64,000 nucleotides of DNA from Sphingomonas lycopersici (GCF_026130605.1 NZ_JANFAU010000003.1:248001-312000), one strand, 5' to 3'; shown: positions 17,629-26,378, counted from the first letter of the stretch. Notes: generated from the sequence alone by a model not told the origin. Translations and numbers: made by a program.

Positions 17629-18111
17629 TTAGCGCACGCTCGCTGTCTCGCGCTCGAGCGCATCGAGCAATGGGCCCTGGCTTGGCAATATCATCAGGCG
17701 CGCCTCGGCAAGGTCAAACCACCGCGCCTCTTCGATCTCGGGAAACGTCCTGATCTTGCCGCTCTTCGGCGGCCACTCGAGCTCGAACTCATTGCTTCTA
17801 AAGGTGGCGGGATCCAGCTCCTGCTCGAGTGCCCAGACGGCAACGCGCTTGCCGCCGGCCTGCTTGATAATGCCGAGCGCAACCGCATCTCCGGTAAGCC
17901 TGACTCCGAGTTCTTCCTGTGCCTCACGAAAGGCCGCGGCCTCAGGATCCTCACCGGGCTCGATTCTACCCTTGGGAATTTGCCAGGCGCCGGCATCGCG
18001 ATTGCGCCACCACGGGCCACCAGGGCGGGCCAGCAAGACGTCAAGCCCGCCCGCCCGGCGACGATAGATCAGCAACCCGGCGCTGTGGCTGCGGTGCGCG
18101 GCAATAGCCAT
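17629..18111 (-). CDS. NUDIX hydrolase
   Basis: 160 residues from ATG 18109-18111. The Nudix box is complete: 'GRIEPGEDPEAAAFREAQEE' followed by LG, matching G-x5-E-x7-RE-x2-EE-x-G. N-terminal strands 'HSAGLLIYRRRAGGLDVLLA' and 'WQIPKG' precede it. The family hydrolyses nucleoside diphosphates linked to other groups; this DNA mismatch/NTP-like subgroup ('GLLIYRR...VLLARPGGP') usually cleans up (di)nucleotide polyphosphates. It fits a stress-gene neighbourhood. A start 27 bases upstream is possible. Confidence 0.85.
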   Translation of the reverse strand: MAIAAHRSHSAGLLIYRRRAGGLDVLLARPGGPWWRNRDAGAWQIPKGRIEPGEDPEAAAFREAQEELGVRLTGDAVALGIIKQAGGKRVAVWALEQELDPATFRSNEFELEWPPKSGKIRTFPEIEEARWFDLAEARLMILPSQGPLLDALERETASVR

Positions 18112-18305
18112 GATTACTGATGATAGGGAGCAGCCCACGCGAGGAGAATAGGCACTTCGACCGCGACGTCATGAGACCAGTGCACAGCGCAAATGATTGT
18201 GACGGCCGAGAGACGCTCGAGCCGACCCTTAAGGGGAATTGCGAATAGAGCCCCTGCCCCCGTCGTTTCAAAAGAACCCGAGACTGACGGGAAGGACTTA
18301 TTCCA

Positions 18306-18905
18306 ATGCAGGTTCAATCAGGATTTCGGGGACTCGTGCCCCCCTTCCCGCTCGGGGTTTTTGGCGATCTTCCGACGCCACCTCGCGTCGTGCCGAACCC
18401 GGGCGATGGCAAGCGCAGGACCACGGGAATCGCTGCGATTGACCCGGGTGCGCGCCTTCTCGAGCTGGCGCCGATCCTGCGCGCTCTTGCCGGTCCTGCA
18501 ATCGAGTTCGATCTCGCGCTCGGCTATCCGAACGCCCGCATGCGCGCCGATCCGTTCGCGTTCGACGCCACGATCGTCGAGCTGGTCACCGGTGCCTGCA
18601 TCGCCGGTGCTCGCCGGATTATCGTGCGCAACCGCAAGATCGGTTCGCGGCTGTGGGTTCTCGTGTGTGACGATGGAGATCATTGTCCATCCGGCGCGGA
18701 GGCTCCTCGCATTCACGATTTCAGACTGGGCTCACATGGTCGCGTGCGAGCAAAATACCCCGTCGCGCGGGGCCGCGCGGTGGCGCTCACATTCCCCAAT
18801 ATTCTCGGCCTCGCCGGTGCCCAGCCGATTTCGCGTCCATACCCTTTCGTGCGCAAACCCAAGGAGAAGAGCGATGATCAAGACCGACAACCAGTTGCAG
18901 CATGA
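18306..18905 (+). CDS. Degenerate orphan histidine-kinase-type ATPase domain protein
   Basis: About 199 residues. Residues 45-115 read like the start of HATPase_c: 'LLELAPILRALAGPAIEFDL', 'ADPFAFDATIVELVTGACIA', 'RRIIVRNRKIGSRLWVLVCD'. The N-box asparagine is replaced and the DxGxG box is only 'CDDGDHC'. The later 'RIHDFRLGSHGRVRAKYPVA' and 'GRAVALTFP' match the last strands of the fold. No H-box is present. The 3' end overlaps the BON gene start by 32 bases. It may be a non-catalytic binding partner or a decaying kinase remnant; the start is uncertain. Confidence 0.4.
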   Translation: MQVQSGFRGLVPPFPLGVFGDLPTPPRVVPNPGDGKRRTTGIAAIDPGARLLELAPILRALAGPAIEFDLALGYPNARMRADPFAFDATIVELVTGACIAGARRIIVRNRKIGSRLWVLVCDDGDHCPSGAEAPRIHDFRLGSHGRVRAKYPVARGRAVALTFPNILGLAGAQPISRPYPFVRKPKEKSDDQDRQPVAA

Positions 18906-19530
18906 CGTGATGGCGGAGCTCGAATGGGACCCGCGCGTCGATCACGCCGATATCGGCATCGCGGTGAACGACGGCGTGGTGACGCTTTCGGGCTATGTGA
19001 AAAGCTATCCTGAAAAAATGGCGGCCGAACGGGCGGCGCGCCGCGTCGCCGGGGTCAAGGCGATCGCCGAGGAGATCAAGGTTCGCTTCGCGTCGGATCC
19101 CAAGACCGCCGACCACGAGATCGCCAAGCGCATCCTCGACCTGTTCGCCTGGCACGTCTCGATCCCGAAGGACAGGGTCAAGCTCACGGTCGAGCATGGC
19201 TGGGTCACGCTCACCGGCGATGTCGATTGGTTCTACCAGAAGGAAGAGGCCGCCAAATCCGCCGGCCGGATCACCGGGGTCCTCGGCATCAGCAACCTGA
19301 TCGAGGTCAAGAAGCTGCCGGTGGCTGCGGACGTCAAGGAGCGGATCATGGCGGCGTTTCGCCGGCAGGCCAACCTCGACGCGAGCGGTGTCACCGTCGT
19401 GACCGAGGGCAGCACGGTGCGGCTCGGCGGCATAGTGAAGGCGTGGAACGAGCGCGGTGTCGCCGAGCGGGCGGCCTGGGCCGCGCCCGGCGTGAACAAG
19501 GTCGAGGACGACATTATCGTCGCATTTTGA
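18874..19530 (+). CDS. BON-domain protein (OsmY-like), three BON repeats
   Basis: 218 residues, ATG after AAGGAGAAGA. Three consecutive BON domains, about 70 residues each: 'DIGIAVNDGVVTLSGYVKSY', 'VKLTVEHGWVTLTGDVDWFY' and 'VTVVTEGSTVRLGGIVKAWN'. There is no signal peptide, unlike periplasmic OsmY, so it probably acts in the cytoplasm. BON proteins bind phospholipid or other surfaces and often accompany stress genes. A strong hairpin follows at 19552-19583. Confidence 0.85.
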   Translation: MIKTDNQLQHDVMAELEWDPRVDHADIGIAVNDGVVTLSGYVKSYPEKMAAERAARRVAGVKAIAEEIKVRFASDPKTADHEIAKRILDLFAWHVSIPKDRVKLTVEHGWVTLTGDVDWFYQKEEAAKSAGRITGVLGISNLIEVKKLPVAADVKERIMAAFRRQANLDASGVTVVTEGSTVRLGGIVKAWNERGVAERAAWAAPGVNKVEDDIIVAF

Positions 19531-19551
19531 TCGTCTCTCGCTGAGGAGCAG

Positions 19552-19583
19552 GACGGCCGCCCGCGCATGCGCGAGCGGCCGTC
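19552..19583. terminator. Strong stem-loop after the BON gene
   Basis: Arms GACGGCCGC (19552-19560) and GCGGCCGTC (19575-19583) enclose a second perfect palindrome CGCGCATGCGCG (19562-19573). The almost continuous stem of about 15 pairs is 21 bases after the BON stop. A U-tract is absent, so its role in termination is likely but not certain. Confidence 0.55.
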
Positions 19584-19700
19584 ACTCGCCTCCATTATCT
19601 GCCTGACCGCCGGGTTCGTTCGACGGAGAGTGCGGAAAAGCGGGATCCCGCGCCGGATCCGGCATGTTCACCGTTTGGCACCCCAGGCGATGGAGAGGCG

Positions 19701-20768
19701 ATGTCGCAAAGGCCCGTGAAATCGGATCGACGGGAAGACCGGGGTTCCGGTGTCAGCGCCTTTGTCTCAGGCAACTGGCGCGGCTGGCTTTTCGGCCTGG
19801 TGGTCATCGCCGCGCTCGTCACCGCGATCGCGCATTGGGGCGAGATCGCGGCGTTTGCGCGCCTGTTGCGCGAGGCCCAACCGATCTGGCTGTGCCTCGC
19901 GATCATTCTCCAGCTTTCGACTTACGTCAGCGTGGCGATCTCGTGGCGCGAGATCCTTCGCGAGGCGGGCGCGCCGCGCCGGCTGACGCTTCTCGTCCGG
20001 ATCGCCATAACCAAGCTCTTCGCGGATCAGGCGCTCCCTGGCGCAGGGCTTGGCGGAAACGTGCTGCTGGTCGCGCAGCTTCGCGCAGCGGGTATCTCGC
20101 GCGGGGCCGCCGTTGCGGTTCCGCTCCTTTCGACGATCGGCTTCTATGCAGCTTACGCATTGTTCGCGATCCTGATGCTCATTCTCCTGTGGCTGCATGA
20201 TCGTGCGACGCCGTTGATGGCCGGCACAGTGACCTTGTTCCTGTGCGTCGCGATTGCCATCCCAGTCCTGGCATTGTGGCTGCGCAAGCGTGGGAGCGCT
20301 CCCCTTCCGCGCCGGCTGGAGCAAATCGGACCGGTGCGATCGTTGCTTGAGAGCGTCGGCCAGGCTCCGGCCGGATTGCTGAATGACCGCGGGCTGCTCG
20401 TGCGCGTCGCGGCATGCAACGCGTTCGTCTTCTTCGCTGATGCCGCGACCCTGTTCGCATCGCTTCGCGCGCTCGGCGGCGCGGCGGCATTCCCGACCTG
20501 CTTCATTGCGCTCATCATGGCGTCGATCGTCGCCACGCTTGGGCCAATCCCGCTTGGGCTCGGCACGTTCGAGGCGACCTCGGTCGCAACGCTGAGGCTG
20601 CTCGGCGTCCCGTTTGAAGCAGCATTTGCGAGCACGATGCTCCTGCGCCTCCTGACGCTCTGGATCCCGCTCATTCCGGGAATGGTGCTGATGCGCAGTG
20701 CGATGCGCCGCTTGCCCGCATCGAGCTCCGAGAGGCGAGGCGCGCTTCCGCGAGGAGGCAATCGGTAA
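19701..20768 (+). CDS. Flippase-like (UPF0104/LPG synthase TM-domain) membrane protein
   Basis: 355 residues with about eight hydrophobic segments and a charged N-terminus. It matches the lysylphosphatidylglycerol-synthase-like TM region (PF03706): 'WLCLAIILQLSTYVSVAISW', 'FADQALPGAGLGGNVLLVAQ', 'SRGAAVAVPLLSTIGFYAAY' and 'GLGTFEATSVATLRLLGVP'. These proteins move lipids or lipid-linked molecules across the inner membrane. No catalytic synthase domain is attached. The substrate is unknown. Confidence 0.8.
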   Translation: MSQRPVKSDRREDRGSGVSAFVSGNWRGWLFGLVVIAALVTAIAHWGEIAAFARLLREAQPIWLCLAIILQLSTYVSVAISWREILREAGAPRRLTLLVRIAITKLFADQALPGAGLGGNVLLVAQLRAAGISRGAAVAVPLLSTIGFYAAYALFAILMLILLWLHDRATPLMAGTVTLFLCVAIAIPVLALWLRKRGSAPLPRRLEQIGPVRSLLESVGQAPAGLLNDRGLLVRVAACNAFVFFADAATLFASLRALGGAAAFPTCFIALIMASIVATLGPIPLGLGTFEATSVATLRLLGVPFEAAFASTMLLRLLTLWIPLIPGMVLMRSAMRRLPASSSERRGALPRGGNR

Positions 20769-20954
20769 GATCCCGCATACCCACAAAGCAAACCTCGCTG
20801 TAGCTGGTCGTCACCCGGGTCGCGACGGCACGGCGGCGAAGAGGTCGTTTTGTTACCTTTGCGAATCAGTTATAGCGCGACCACGGTCAGGCGCGAAAAC
20901 AAGGCACCCACGCTTTCCAACCACCTGACCGTGCGCACGGAGGGCGCGGTGGCA

Positions 20955-22817
20955 ATGCCGTTATGGGAGCGTTCGCTACCATCCCGTCTCGGCGTAACGA
21001 TCGGCGCTGTCCTGGTCGCCGCCGCCGTACGCTGGGCGTTGCAGCCGGCGCTAGGCGAACGGGCGCCCTATCTGCTCTTCGCGCCAGTGATCCTCGGCGC
21101 GGTATTGTGGTGCGGATCGCTCCCGGCGATTGTCGCGGCGATCCTGTCGCTGGGTTTCGGGATCTATTTCTCGGGCTATCCGAGCATTCATCCGGCCGAT
21201 GTGGTCGAGGCCGCGACATTTTCGCTCGTCGCCGCCGGCGTCATCCTGCTGGGCGAAGCGATCAGGCGATCGCGCGACCGCGCCGTGGCCAGTGATCGCA
21301 ATGCCGCCGCGCATGCGCGGGACGCGGCGAGCGTGGCGGAAGAACTCAATCTGCTGATCGACGGCGCGCAGGGCCATGCGATCTACATGCTCGATGCGGC
21401 CGGCTATGTGACGATCTGGAACCAGGGCGCCGAGCGGCTCAAGGGCTGGACCGAGGCTGAGGCGCTGGGACAGCATAGCTCGCTCTTCTATCCCCCGGAT
21501 AGTCGCGCGTCGGGCAAGCCGGCGGCCGATCTCGCCCGCGCCTGCGCCGAGGGTCGTCTCGAGGAAGAAGACTGGCGCATCCGAAAGGACGGCCAGGAGT
21601 TTCTCGCCGCGGTGTCGCTGACGGCACTCTATGACGACAAGGGCGACCTGCGCGGCTTCGCCAAGGTCGTCTCCGATATCACCGAACGGCGCGCCGCCGA
21701 GGAGACCGCCAAGGTACGGGAAAGCCATTTGCGCTCGATCCTGTCGACCGTTCCCGACGCGATGGTGGTGATCGACGAAGCCGGGCTGATCATGTCGTTC
21801 AGCAACGCCGCGCAGAAACTGTTCGGCTATGACGAGGCCGAGCTGATCGGGCGAAATGTCAAGATTCTGATGCCGTCGCCCGACCGGGAGCGGCATGACG
21901 GCTATATCCAGCGCTACCTGGAAACGGGCGAGAAACGCATCATCGGCACCGGCCGCGTGGTGTTTGCGGCGCGCAAGGATGGCTCGACCTTCCCGATGGA
22001 GCTTTCGATCGGCGAGGCGAAAGGCGCGGCCCAGCGGATCTTCACGGGCTTCATCCGCGATCTTACCGAACGGCGCCGCACCGAGGAGCGCTTGGAGAGC
22101 CTCCAGTCCGAACTCATCCATGTTTCTCGCGTCAGCGCGATGGGAACGATGGCGTCGACGCTGGCCCATGAGCTCAACCAACCGATCGCCGCGATTGCCA
22201 ATTATGTCGAAGCGGTGCGCGATCAGCTCGCCGATCTTCGGCCTGAAAATGTCGTGCTGATGCGCGAGGCGCTCGATGATGCGGCAAAGGATGCGCTTCG
22301 CGCCGGTCATATCGTCCGGCGCCTGCGCGATTTCGTCGCCCGCGGCGAAATCGAGCGGACGATCGAGCCGCTGCCCGCACTCATCAATGAAGCATCGGTC
22401 CTTGGCCTGATGGGCGCGCATGAGCGTGGGATCGAGGCAAGTTTCGACCTCGACCCTTATGCCTCGCCGGTATTCGTCGATCGGGTCCAGATCCAGCAGG
22501 TGCTGATCAATCTCATCCGCAATGCCTGTCAGGCCATGACCGACAGCCCCGAGCGCAAGCTCACGGTGACCAGCCGGCCCGACGGCGACAATATGATCCG
22601 CGTCTCGGTTGCCGATACCGGTCCCGGCATCTCTGCAGAAGTGGCCGATCGGCTGTTTACGGCATTCGTGAGCACCAAGCAGGGCGGCATGGGGCTCGGC
22701 CTTTCGATCTGCCGGACGATTGTCGAAGCCAATGACGGGCGCATCTGGGCGGAAGCGCGCGCCGGCGGCGGAACCTGTTTCCATTTCACCCTGCCCCGCG
22801 CACGGACGGAGAATTGA
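20955..22817 (+). CDS. fixL: FixL-type heme-PAS oxygen-sensing histidine kinase
   Basis: 620 residues. The N-terminal DUF4118-type region has three or four membrane spans (about 10-100). PAS1 is about residues 125-240; PAS2 (about 255-375) is the FixL heme domain: '[20 protein letters not shown]' with His314 at the position of the proximal heme ligand, then 'RIIGTGRVV' with the distal-side arginine and '[10 protein letters not shown]'. The kinase core is FixL-like: '[20 protein letters not shown]' with phospho-acceptor His405, and HATPase motifs '[12 protein letters not shown]', 'VADTGPGI' and 'GMGLGLSI'. It should autophosphorylate at low oxygen and feed FixJ, encoded one base downstream. 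The start is the first plausible ATG; an upstream start up to 20850 cannot be excluded. Confidence 0.85.
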   Translation: MPLWERSLPSRLGVTIGAVLVAAAVRWALQPALGERAPYLLFAPVILGAVLWCGSLPAIVAAILSLGFGIYFSGYPSIHPADVVEAATFSLVAAGVILLGEAIRRSRDRAVASDRNAAAHARDAASVAEELNLLIDGAQGHAIYMLDAAGYVTIWNQGAERLKGWTEAEALGQHSSLFYPPDSRASGKPAADLARACAEGRLEEEDWRIRKDGQEFLAAVSLTALYDDKGDLRGFAKVVSDITERRAAEETAKVRESHLRSILSTVPDAMVVIDEAGLIMSFSNAAQKLFGYDEAELIGRNVKILMPSPDRERHDGYIQRYLETGEKRIIGTGRVVFAARKDGSTFPMELSIGEAKGAAQRIFTGFIRDLTERRRTEERLESLQSELIHVSRVSAMGTMASTLAHELNQPIAAIANYVEAVRDQLADLRPENVVLMREALDDAAKDALRAGHIVRRLRDFVARGEIERTIEPLPALINEASVLGLMGAHERGIEASFDLDPYASPVFVDRVQIQQVLINLIRNACQAMTDSPERKLTVTSRPDGDNMIRVSVADTGPGISAEVADRLFTAFVSTKQGGMGLGLSICRTIVEANDGRIWAEARAGGGTCFHFTLPRARTEN

Positions 22818-22818
22818 C

Positions 22819-23439
22819 ATGACGAGCGTACGGCTTGTTCACATCGTCGACGACGAGGAAGCGATGCGCCGGTCGACGAGCTACGCGCTCAAGACCGCGG
22901 GTTATGCGGTGACGACCTGGGCTTCGGGCGCGGCCTTTCTCAAGGAGGTCCGGCATGTCGAGCGCGGCTGCATCCTGCTCGACATCCGCATGCCCGAGAT
23001 CGACGGGCTCGAGGTCCAGCAGATTCTCGCCGAGCGGGGCGTGACCATGCCGGTCGTGGTGATGACCGGGCACGGCGATATCGGGATCGCCGTGCGCGCG
23101 ATGAAGGGCGGTGCGGCTGATTTCCTTGAAAAACCCTTCGAACGCACCACACTTCTGGGCGCGATTGAGGCCGCTTGCGCGCGCATTGCGCAAGCCGAGA
23201 CGGTCACCGCGCGCGCTGCCGATGCGGAGGTCGTGCTCGGCGTGCTTACGCCGCGTGAACGCGATGTGCTGGACGGGCTGGCGCATGGGCTTCCCAACAA
23301 GACGATCGCTTACGACCTTGGCATATCGCCGCGCACGGTCGAGGTGCATCGCGCCAATCTGATGACGAAGCTCGAGGTTCGCAGCCTGTCCGACGCGCTG
23401 CGCATCGCATTCGCGGCCGGCATGGGGATTGATCCTTAG
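22819..23439 (+). CDS. fixJ: FixJ-type response regulator
   Basis: 206 residues, ATG one base after the fixL stop. Receiver: acidic pair D11-D12, phospho-acceptor D55 in 'CILLDIRMPEIDGLEV', 'VVVMTGHGDI' and K-P in 'FLEKPFERTTLL'. The output domain is a LuxR/FixJ HTH: 'LTPRERDVLDGLAHGLPNKT', 'ISPRTVEVHRANLMTKL'. Phosphorylated by FixL it would activate low-oxygen genes. Its stop codon lies inside the first copy of the 49-bp element that precedes the next receiver gene. Confidence 0.9.
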   Translation: MTSVRLVHIVDDEEAMRRSTSYALKTAGYAVTTWASGAAFLKEVRHVERGCILLDIRMPEIDGLEVQQILAERGVTMPVVVMTGHGDIGIAVRAMKGGAADFLEKPFERTTLLGAIEAACARIAQAETVTARAADAEVVLGVLTPRERDVLDGLAHGLPNKTIAYDLGISPRTVEVHRANLMTKLEVRSLSDALRIAFAAGMGIDP

Positions 23440-23482
23440 GGCCAATACGTAACGACGTCAGCGCCGCCGGCGGGCATTGATC
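23434..23482 (+). repeat. 49-bp element, copy 1, with GGGCCAATACGTAAC
   Basis: It begins at the fixJ stop and ends 21 bases before the receiver gene at 23504. It matches copy 2 (24846-24894) at 46 of 49 positions. The core GGGCCAATACGTAAC reads GTTACGTATTGGCCC on the minus strand, similar in form to FixJ boxes of rhizobial fixK promoters as I recall them. Likely a promoter/operator element. Confidence 0.7.
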
Positions 23483-23503
23483 CGCCGGATGGGAAAGTAT
23501 GTG

Positions 23504-23911
23504 ATGAGTACACAATCGAGGGCGCAAGCCGGGCGCAAACCCCGCATCCTGGTGGTTGAGGACGATGACAGCATGCGGCGGTCGATGCAGCTTTTCCTGC
23601 GTGGACGCGGCTTTGACGTTCTGACTTACGCGTCGGCCGGCCAGCTTCTTCGGGAAGAGAATGTCGAGGCCGCATGCCTGGTGGCCGATTACCGGCTCGG
23701 TGTGCAGGACGGCATTTCGCTTCTTGGCGCGCTGCGTGCCCGCGGATGGATGGGGCCGGCGATTCTCACGACCGGCTTTCCCTCGGAGGAACTGAGATCA
23801 TCGGCGCGAACCGCCGGTTTCGATCTTTTTCTGGAAAAACCGTTCCAGGACCACGCGCTCATCAACGGCATCAACCGGCTGATCAACGCCAGCTATCATG
23901 ACGTGTTCTGA
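23504..23911 (+). CDS. Single-domain FixJ-like response regulator (receiver only)
   Basis: 135 residues. All receiver residues are present: D20-D21-D22, phospho-acceptor D62 in 'CLVADYRLGVQDGISLL', T-T in 'AILTTGFPSEE' and K in 'LFLEKPFQDHALI'. There is no output domain. Such stand-alone receivers next to FixLJ often act as phosphate sinks or bind partner proteins. Start chosen at 23504 (after GGGAAAGTAT); ATG 23489 is an alternative. It has the same length and promoter spacing as the degenerate paralog at 24916. Confidence 0.8.
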   Translation: MSTQSRAQAGRKPRILVVEDDDSMRRSMQLFLRGRGFDVLTYASAGQLLREENVEAACLVADYRLGVQDGISLLGALRARGWMGPAILTTGFPSEELRSSARTAGFDLFLEKPFQDHALINGINRLINASYHDVF

Positions 23912-24065
23912 CGCTTGAGAAGGATGCTCGCTTCGTCACCTCCGTGGGTTGCTGGGGGAGTAGCGCGATCAGGATTTCTATCGCCGAGGCAAGCGATCCA
24001 ATATTGCACGAGCGCGACCGGGACGGTCTATCTCCCTCGATCATTTTGAAACCCGGAGCAAAAGC

Positions 24066-24689
24066 ATGGCCTTTCAACTTCCCCCGCTGCCTTACGCCAA
24101 GGATGCTTTTGGCGAGATCATTTCGGCTGAAACATTCGATTATCATCACGGCAAGCATCACAATGCCTATGTCGTGAAGGCGAACGAGCTGGTCGCCGCG
24201 AACCCGGAGTTTCAGGGCAAGTCACTCGTCGACCTCATCAAATTGACCGCCAGGTCCGGCCCCAAGGGGCTCTTCAATCAGGTCGGCCAGATCTGGAACC
24301 ACAGCTTCTATTGGCTGGGGCTGTCGCCGGTGAAGAAGGAGCCAACGGGCGAACTGCTGGCTTTGATCAATGAGGGATTTGGCTCGGTCGATGGGCTCAT
24401 CGACAAGCTGAAGACCGAGGCCGTGGGCCATTTCGCGAGCGGCTGGGCGGCGCTCAATCTGAAGGACGGAAAGCTCGAGGTCACCTCCTATCACGACGCG
24501 GATACACCCGTCGCGCACGGTGCCGCGCCGCTCCTGATCCTGGATGTGTGGGAGCATGCCTATTACATCGACTATAAGAATTTGCGGCCGAGCTACGCGG
24601 AGGCGATTCTGCGCAATGCGATCGACTGGGATTTCGTGGCGCAGAACCTCGACGGGAATGGGCTCAGCCGTGCCGATCAGCCAGGCTGA
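24066..24689 (+). CDS. sodB: Superoxide dismutase [Fe]
   Basis: 207 residues. Metal ligands H27 (in YHHGKHHNAY), the histidine of 'QIWNHSFYW', and D and H of 'DVWEHAYYIDY'. The 'GQIWNH' glutamine and 'FYW' pattern favour iron over manganese. A cytoplasmic enzyme converting superoxide to hydrogen peroxide. It sits between the two FixJ-like receiver genes on the same strand. The 154 bases upstream show no recognised operator. Confidence 0.9.
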   Translation: MAFQLPPLPYAKDAFGEIISAETFDYHHGKHHNAYVVKANELVAANPEFQGKSLVDLIKLTARSGPKGLFNQVGQIWNHSFYWLGLSPVKKEPTGELLALINEGFGSVDGLIDKLKTEAVGHFASGWAALNLKDGKLEVTSYHDADTPVAHGAAPLLILDVWEHAYYIDYKNLRPSYAEAILRNAIDWDFVAQNLDGNGLSRADQPG

Positions 24690-24845
24690 ATTCGCTTGGC
24701 TTTGCAATTGAGCCGCGCTCGGGGAATTCTCCGGCGCGGTTCGACATTGCTTTGGCGGCTGACCGTGCCGCCGCGTTTCCGAAAGGCAACCGAAACCGCC
24801 TCTACCCCGGCCTCGACGTCCAATCGGACAGCCGCGGTGGCCGCG

Positions 24846-24894
24846 CCTTAGGGTCAATACGTAACGACGTGAGCGCCGCGGGCGGGCATTGATC
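24846..24894 (+). repeat. 49-bp element, copy 2, with GGGTCAATACGTAAC
   Basis: The second copy differs from copy 1 at three positions only. It begins 70 bases before the ATG at 24916, exactly as copy 1 begins 70 bases before the ATG at 23504. The 156 bases between sodB and this element hold no gene. Conservation of the element, far higher than that of the genes behind it, suggests it is a protein-binding site under selection. Confidence 0.7.
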
Positions 24895-24915
24895 GGCATC
24901 CACAGGATGCGAGAG

Positions 24916-25323
24916 ATGGAAACGAAACCCAATCCGCGGTGCCGTCGCAAGCTCCGGACGCCAGTCGCGACACTCGGCGGTGGCGGACGCGGGTCCCCTC
25001 ACCTTCTTTGCGAAGGAATCGCCTTCGAGGTACAGACGCGTGCGCCAGCCGATCTGCTGCAGCTCGCGGCGGTTCGAGGACGAGTTTCCGCATCTCACCA
25101 CGGTGATCGAGGGGGCGAGCCCAATGTCTCACTTGTGGAAGCGCTCCATGCGCGCGGCTGGTCGGCTCAAGTCCCCCTGATTGTGGTGCATCGCCGACGC
25201 GCGCTTCAGCCGCTTCGCTCGACACCCGGCTCAGGCGCCCTCATGCCTGAGATCGAGGGCGCGCAGGCGCTCGTAAGCGTGATCGCCGATCTGGTGAAAC
25301 GCGCGCGGAACACAATGACATGA
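24916..25323 (+). CDS. Degenerate pseudo-receiver, paralog of the 23504 receiver
   Basis: 135 residues, the same length as the upstream receiver, and alignable to it without gaps: 'FEVQTRAPA' with 'FDVLTYASA' (residues 37-45) and 'SLVEALHARGW' with 'SLLGALRARGW' (72-82). The acidic pocket is gone (residues 20-22 are L-G-G) and the phospho-acceptor position 62 is histidine, so it cannot be phosphorylated in the usual way. The middle (50-70) is very unlike a receiver and may contain compensating frameshifts. Its stop overlaps the ATG of the HTH gene (ATGA), so together they look like a split FixJ. Confidence 0.5.
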   Translation: METKPNPRCRRKLRTPVATLGGGGRGSPHLLCEGIAFEVQTRAPADLLQLAAVRGRVSASHHGDRGGEPNVSLVEALHARGWSAQVPLIVVHRRRALQPLRSTPGSGALMPEIEGAQALVSVIADLVKRARNTMT

Positions 25324-25661
25324 CCGGCCGCCACCTCCGATCGGCGATCAGCGGCGGCCTGGCGCAACTTCCGGCGTTCGACCGGCTTTCTCCGCGCGAG
25401 CGCGAGGTGCTCGACAATATCGTCCGGGGTCTCACCAATCGTGCGATCGGACAGGCGCTCGGGATCAGCCACCGAACGGTCGAGATCCATCGCGCGCATA
25501 TCATGCGAAAACTCAACGCCTCCTCCTTCGCCGGCCTGATCGCGATTGCATTGGGGCAACAGCCCGCGGGCCGCGCGCTTCACCATGGAGAGTCCGATGT
25601 CAGACATGACGCCAGCCGATCTGCACCACCTGATCGTGGTGGGGCATCCGGAGCGAAATAG
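25320..25661 (+). CDS. Stand-alone FixJ/LuxR-type HTH protein
   Basis: 113 residues. Residues 15-80 are a GerE/LuxR helix-turn-helix: 'FDRLSPREREVLDNIVRGLT', 'NRAIGQALGISHRTVEIHRA' and 'HIMRKLNASSF', closest in style to FixJ output domains. No receiver is attached; the preceding gene, overlapping by four bases, supplies a degenerate one. The C-terminal 30 residues overlap the next gene and look unstructured. It could bind FixJ-type sites without phosphorylation. Confidence 0.7.
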   Translation: MTGRHLRSAISGGLAQLPAFDRLSPREREVLDNIVRGLTNRAIGQALGISHRTVEIHRAHIMRKLNASSFAGLIAIALGQQPAGRALHHGESDVRHDASRSAPPDRGGASGAK

Positions 25662-26274
25662 CTTCAACCACGCGGCCGCCGCCGCTTATGCCGATATGGT
25701 CCGGCAGTGCGGTCAATCACCGACGATCCGCGACCTTTACGCGATCGGTTTCGACCCGTTGTTGCGTTCGACCGAGCGGCCGGAGAGCAAAGACTTTCAC
25801 CTGTCGCCGGACGTCGAATGGGAGCTGGAACTGGTGCGAACGGCCAGCATCATCACGCTGGTTTATCCGATCTGGTTCGGCATGCCTCCCGCGATCATCA
25901 CGGGATATATCGATCGTGTGCTCGGCGCGGGGCTTACCGCCACGGCGATCCGCCACAATCAGCCGCATGAGATGCTGGCGAACAAATATTTCGTGCTGAT
26001 CACGACGTCAGGTTCAACGCTGCCCTGGCTTGCTGAACGGGGGCAATGGGAAGGGATGCGCGAAGCGTTCGATTCCTATCTTGAAACGATCTTCTCCTTC
26101 GCAGCCGTCGAGCATGAACACCTCGACTCGATCGTTTCCCCATTATCTCCGGATTATGCTGCCCAGTGCCTGGGACGCATCGCCGATCGCGCGAGGCAAG
26201 CCTGCAGCGCGGTATTGTGCCGCGCACATGAGCAACAGAAAATCGAAAAGCTCAGACATTTTCATGAACACTGA
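25597..26274 (+). CDS. Flavodoxin-fold NAD(P)H quinone oxidoreductase (KefF/MdaB-like), copy 1
   Basis: 225 residues, ATG after GGAGAGTCCG. Family features (PF02525): 'LIVVGHPERNSFNHAAAAAY', 'LYAIGFDPLL', 'TLVYPIWFGMPPAIITGYID' and 'YFVLITTSGSTLPWL'. Such FMN enzymes reduce quinones by two electrons and limit redox cycling. A paralog lies at 46641-47294. The start overlaps the end of the HTH gene by 65 bases in another frame; the alternative ATG at 25585 is possible. Confidence 0.8.
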   Translation: MSDMTPADLHHLIVVGHPERNSFNHAAAAAYADMVRQCGQSPTIRDLYAIGFDPLLRSTERPESKDFHLSPDVEWELELVRTASIITLVYPIWFGMPPAIITGYIDRVLGAGLTATAIRHNQPHEMLANKYFVLITTSGSTLPWLAERGQWEGMREAFDSYLETIFSFAAVEHEHLDSIVSPLSPDYAAQCLGRIADRARQACSAVLCRAHEQQKIEKLRHFHEH

Positions 26275-26378
26275 GCCTGCTAGCCGATACTTCTATAACA
26301 ATATGATTCGCAACTGCCTGCTAGTATCACGGGATTTTCGCCCATCTGAGACAATCATGCATATCCAAGGATCAAGAG

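Noticed and set aside
24889-24903. TTGAT-CGGC-ATCCA as an FNR/FixK box
   Set aside because: It is one mismatch from consensus, but copy 1 of the element has only a poorer form and no other FNR box was seen near cyd or Usp genes.
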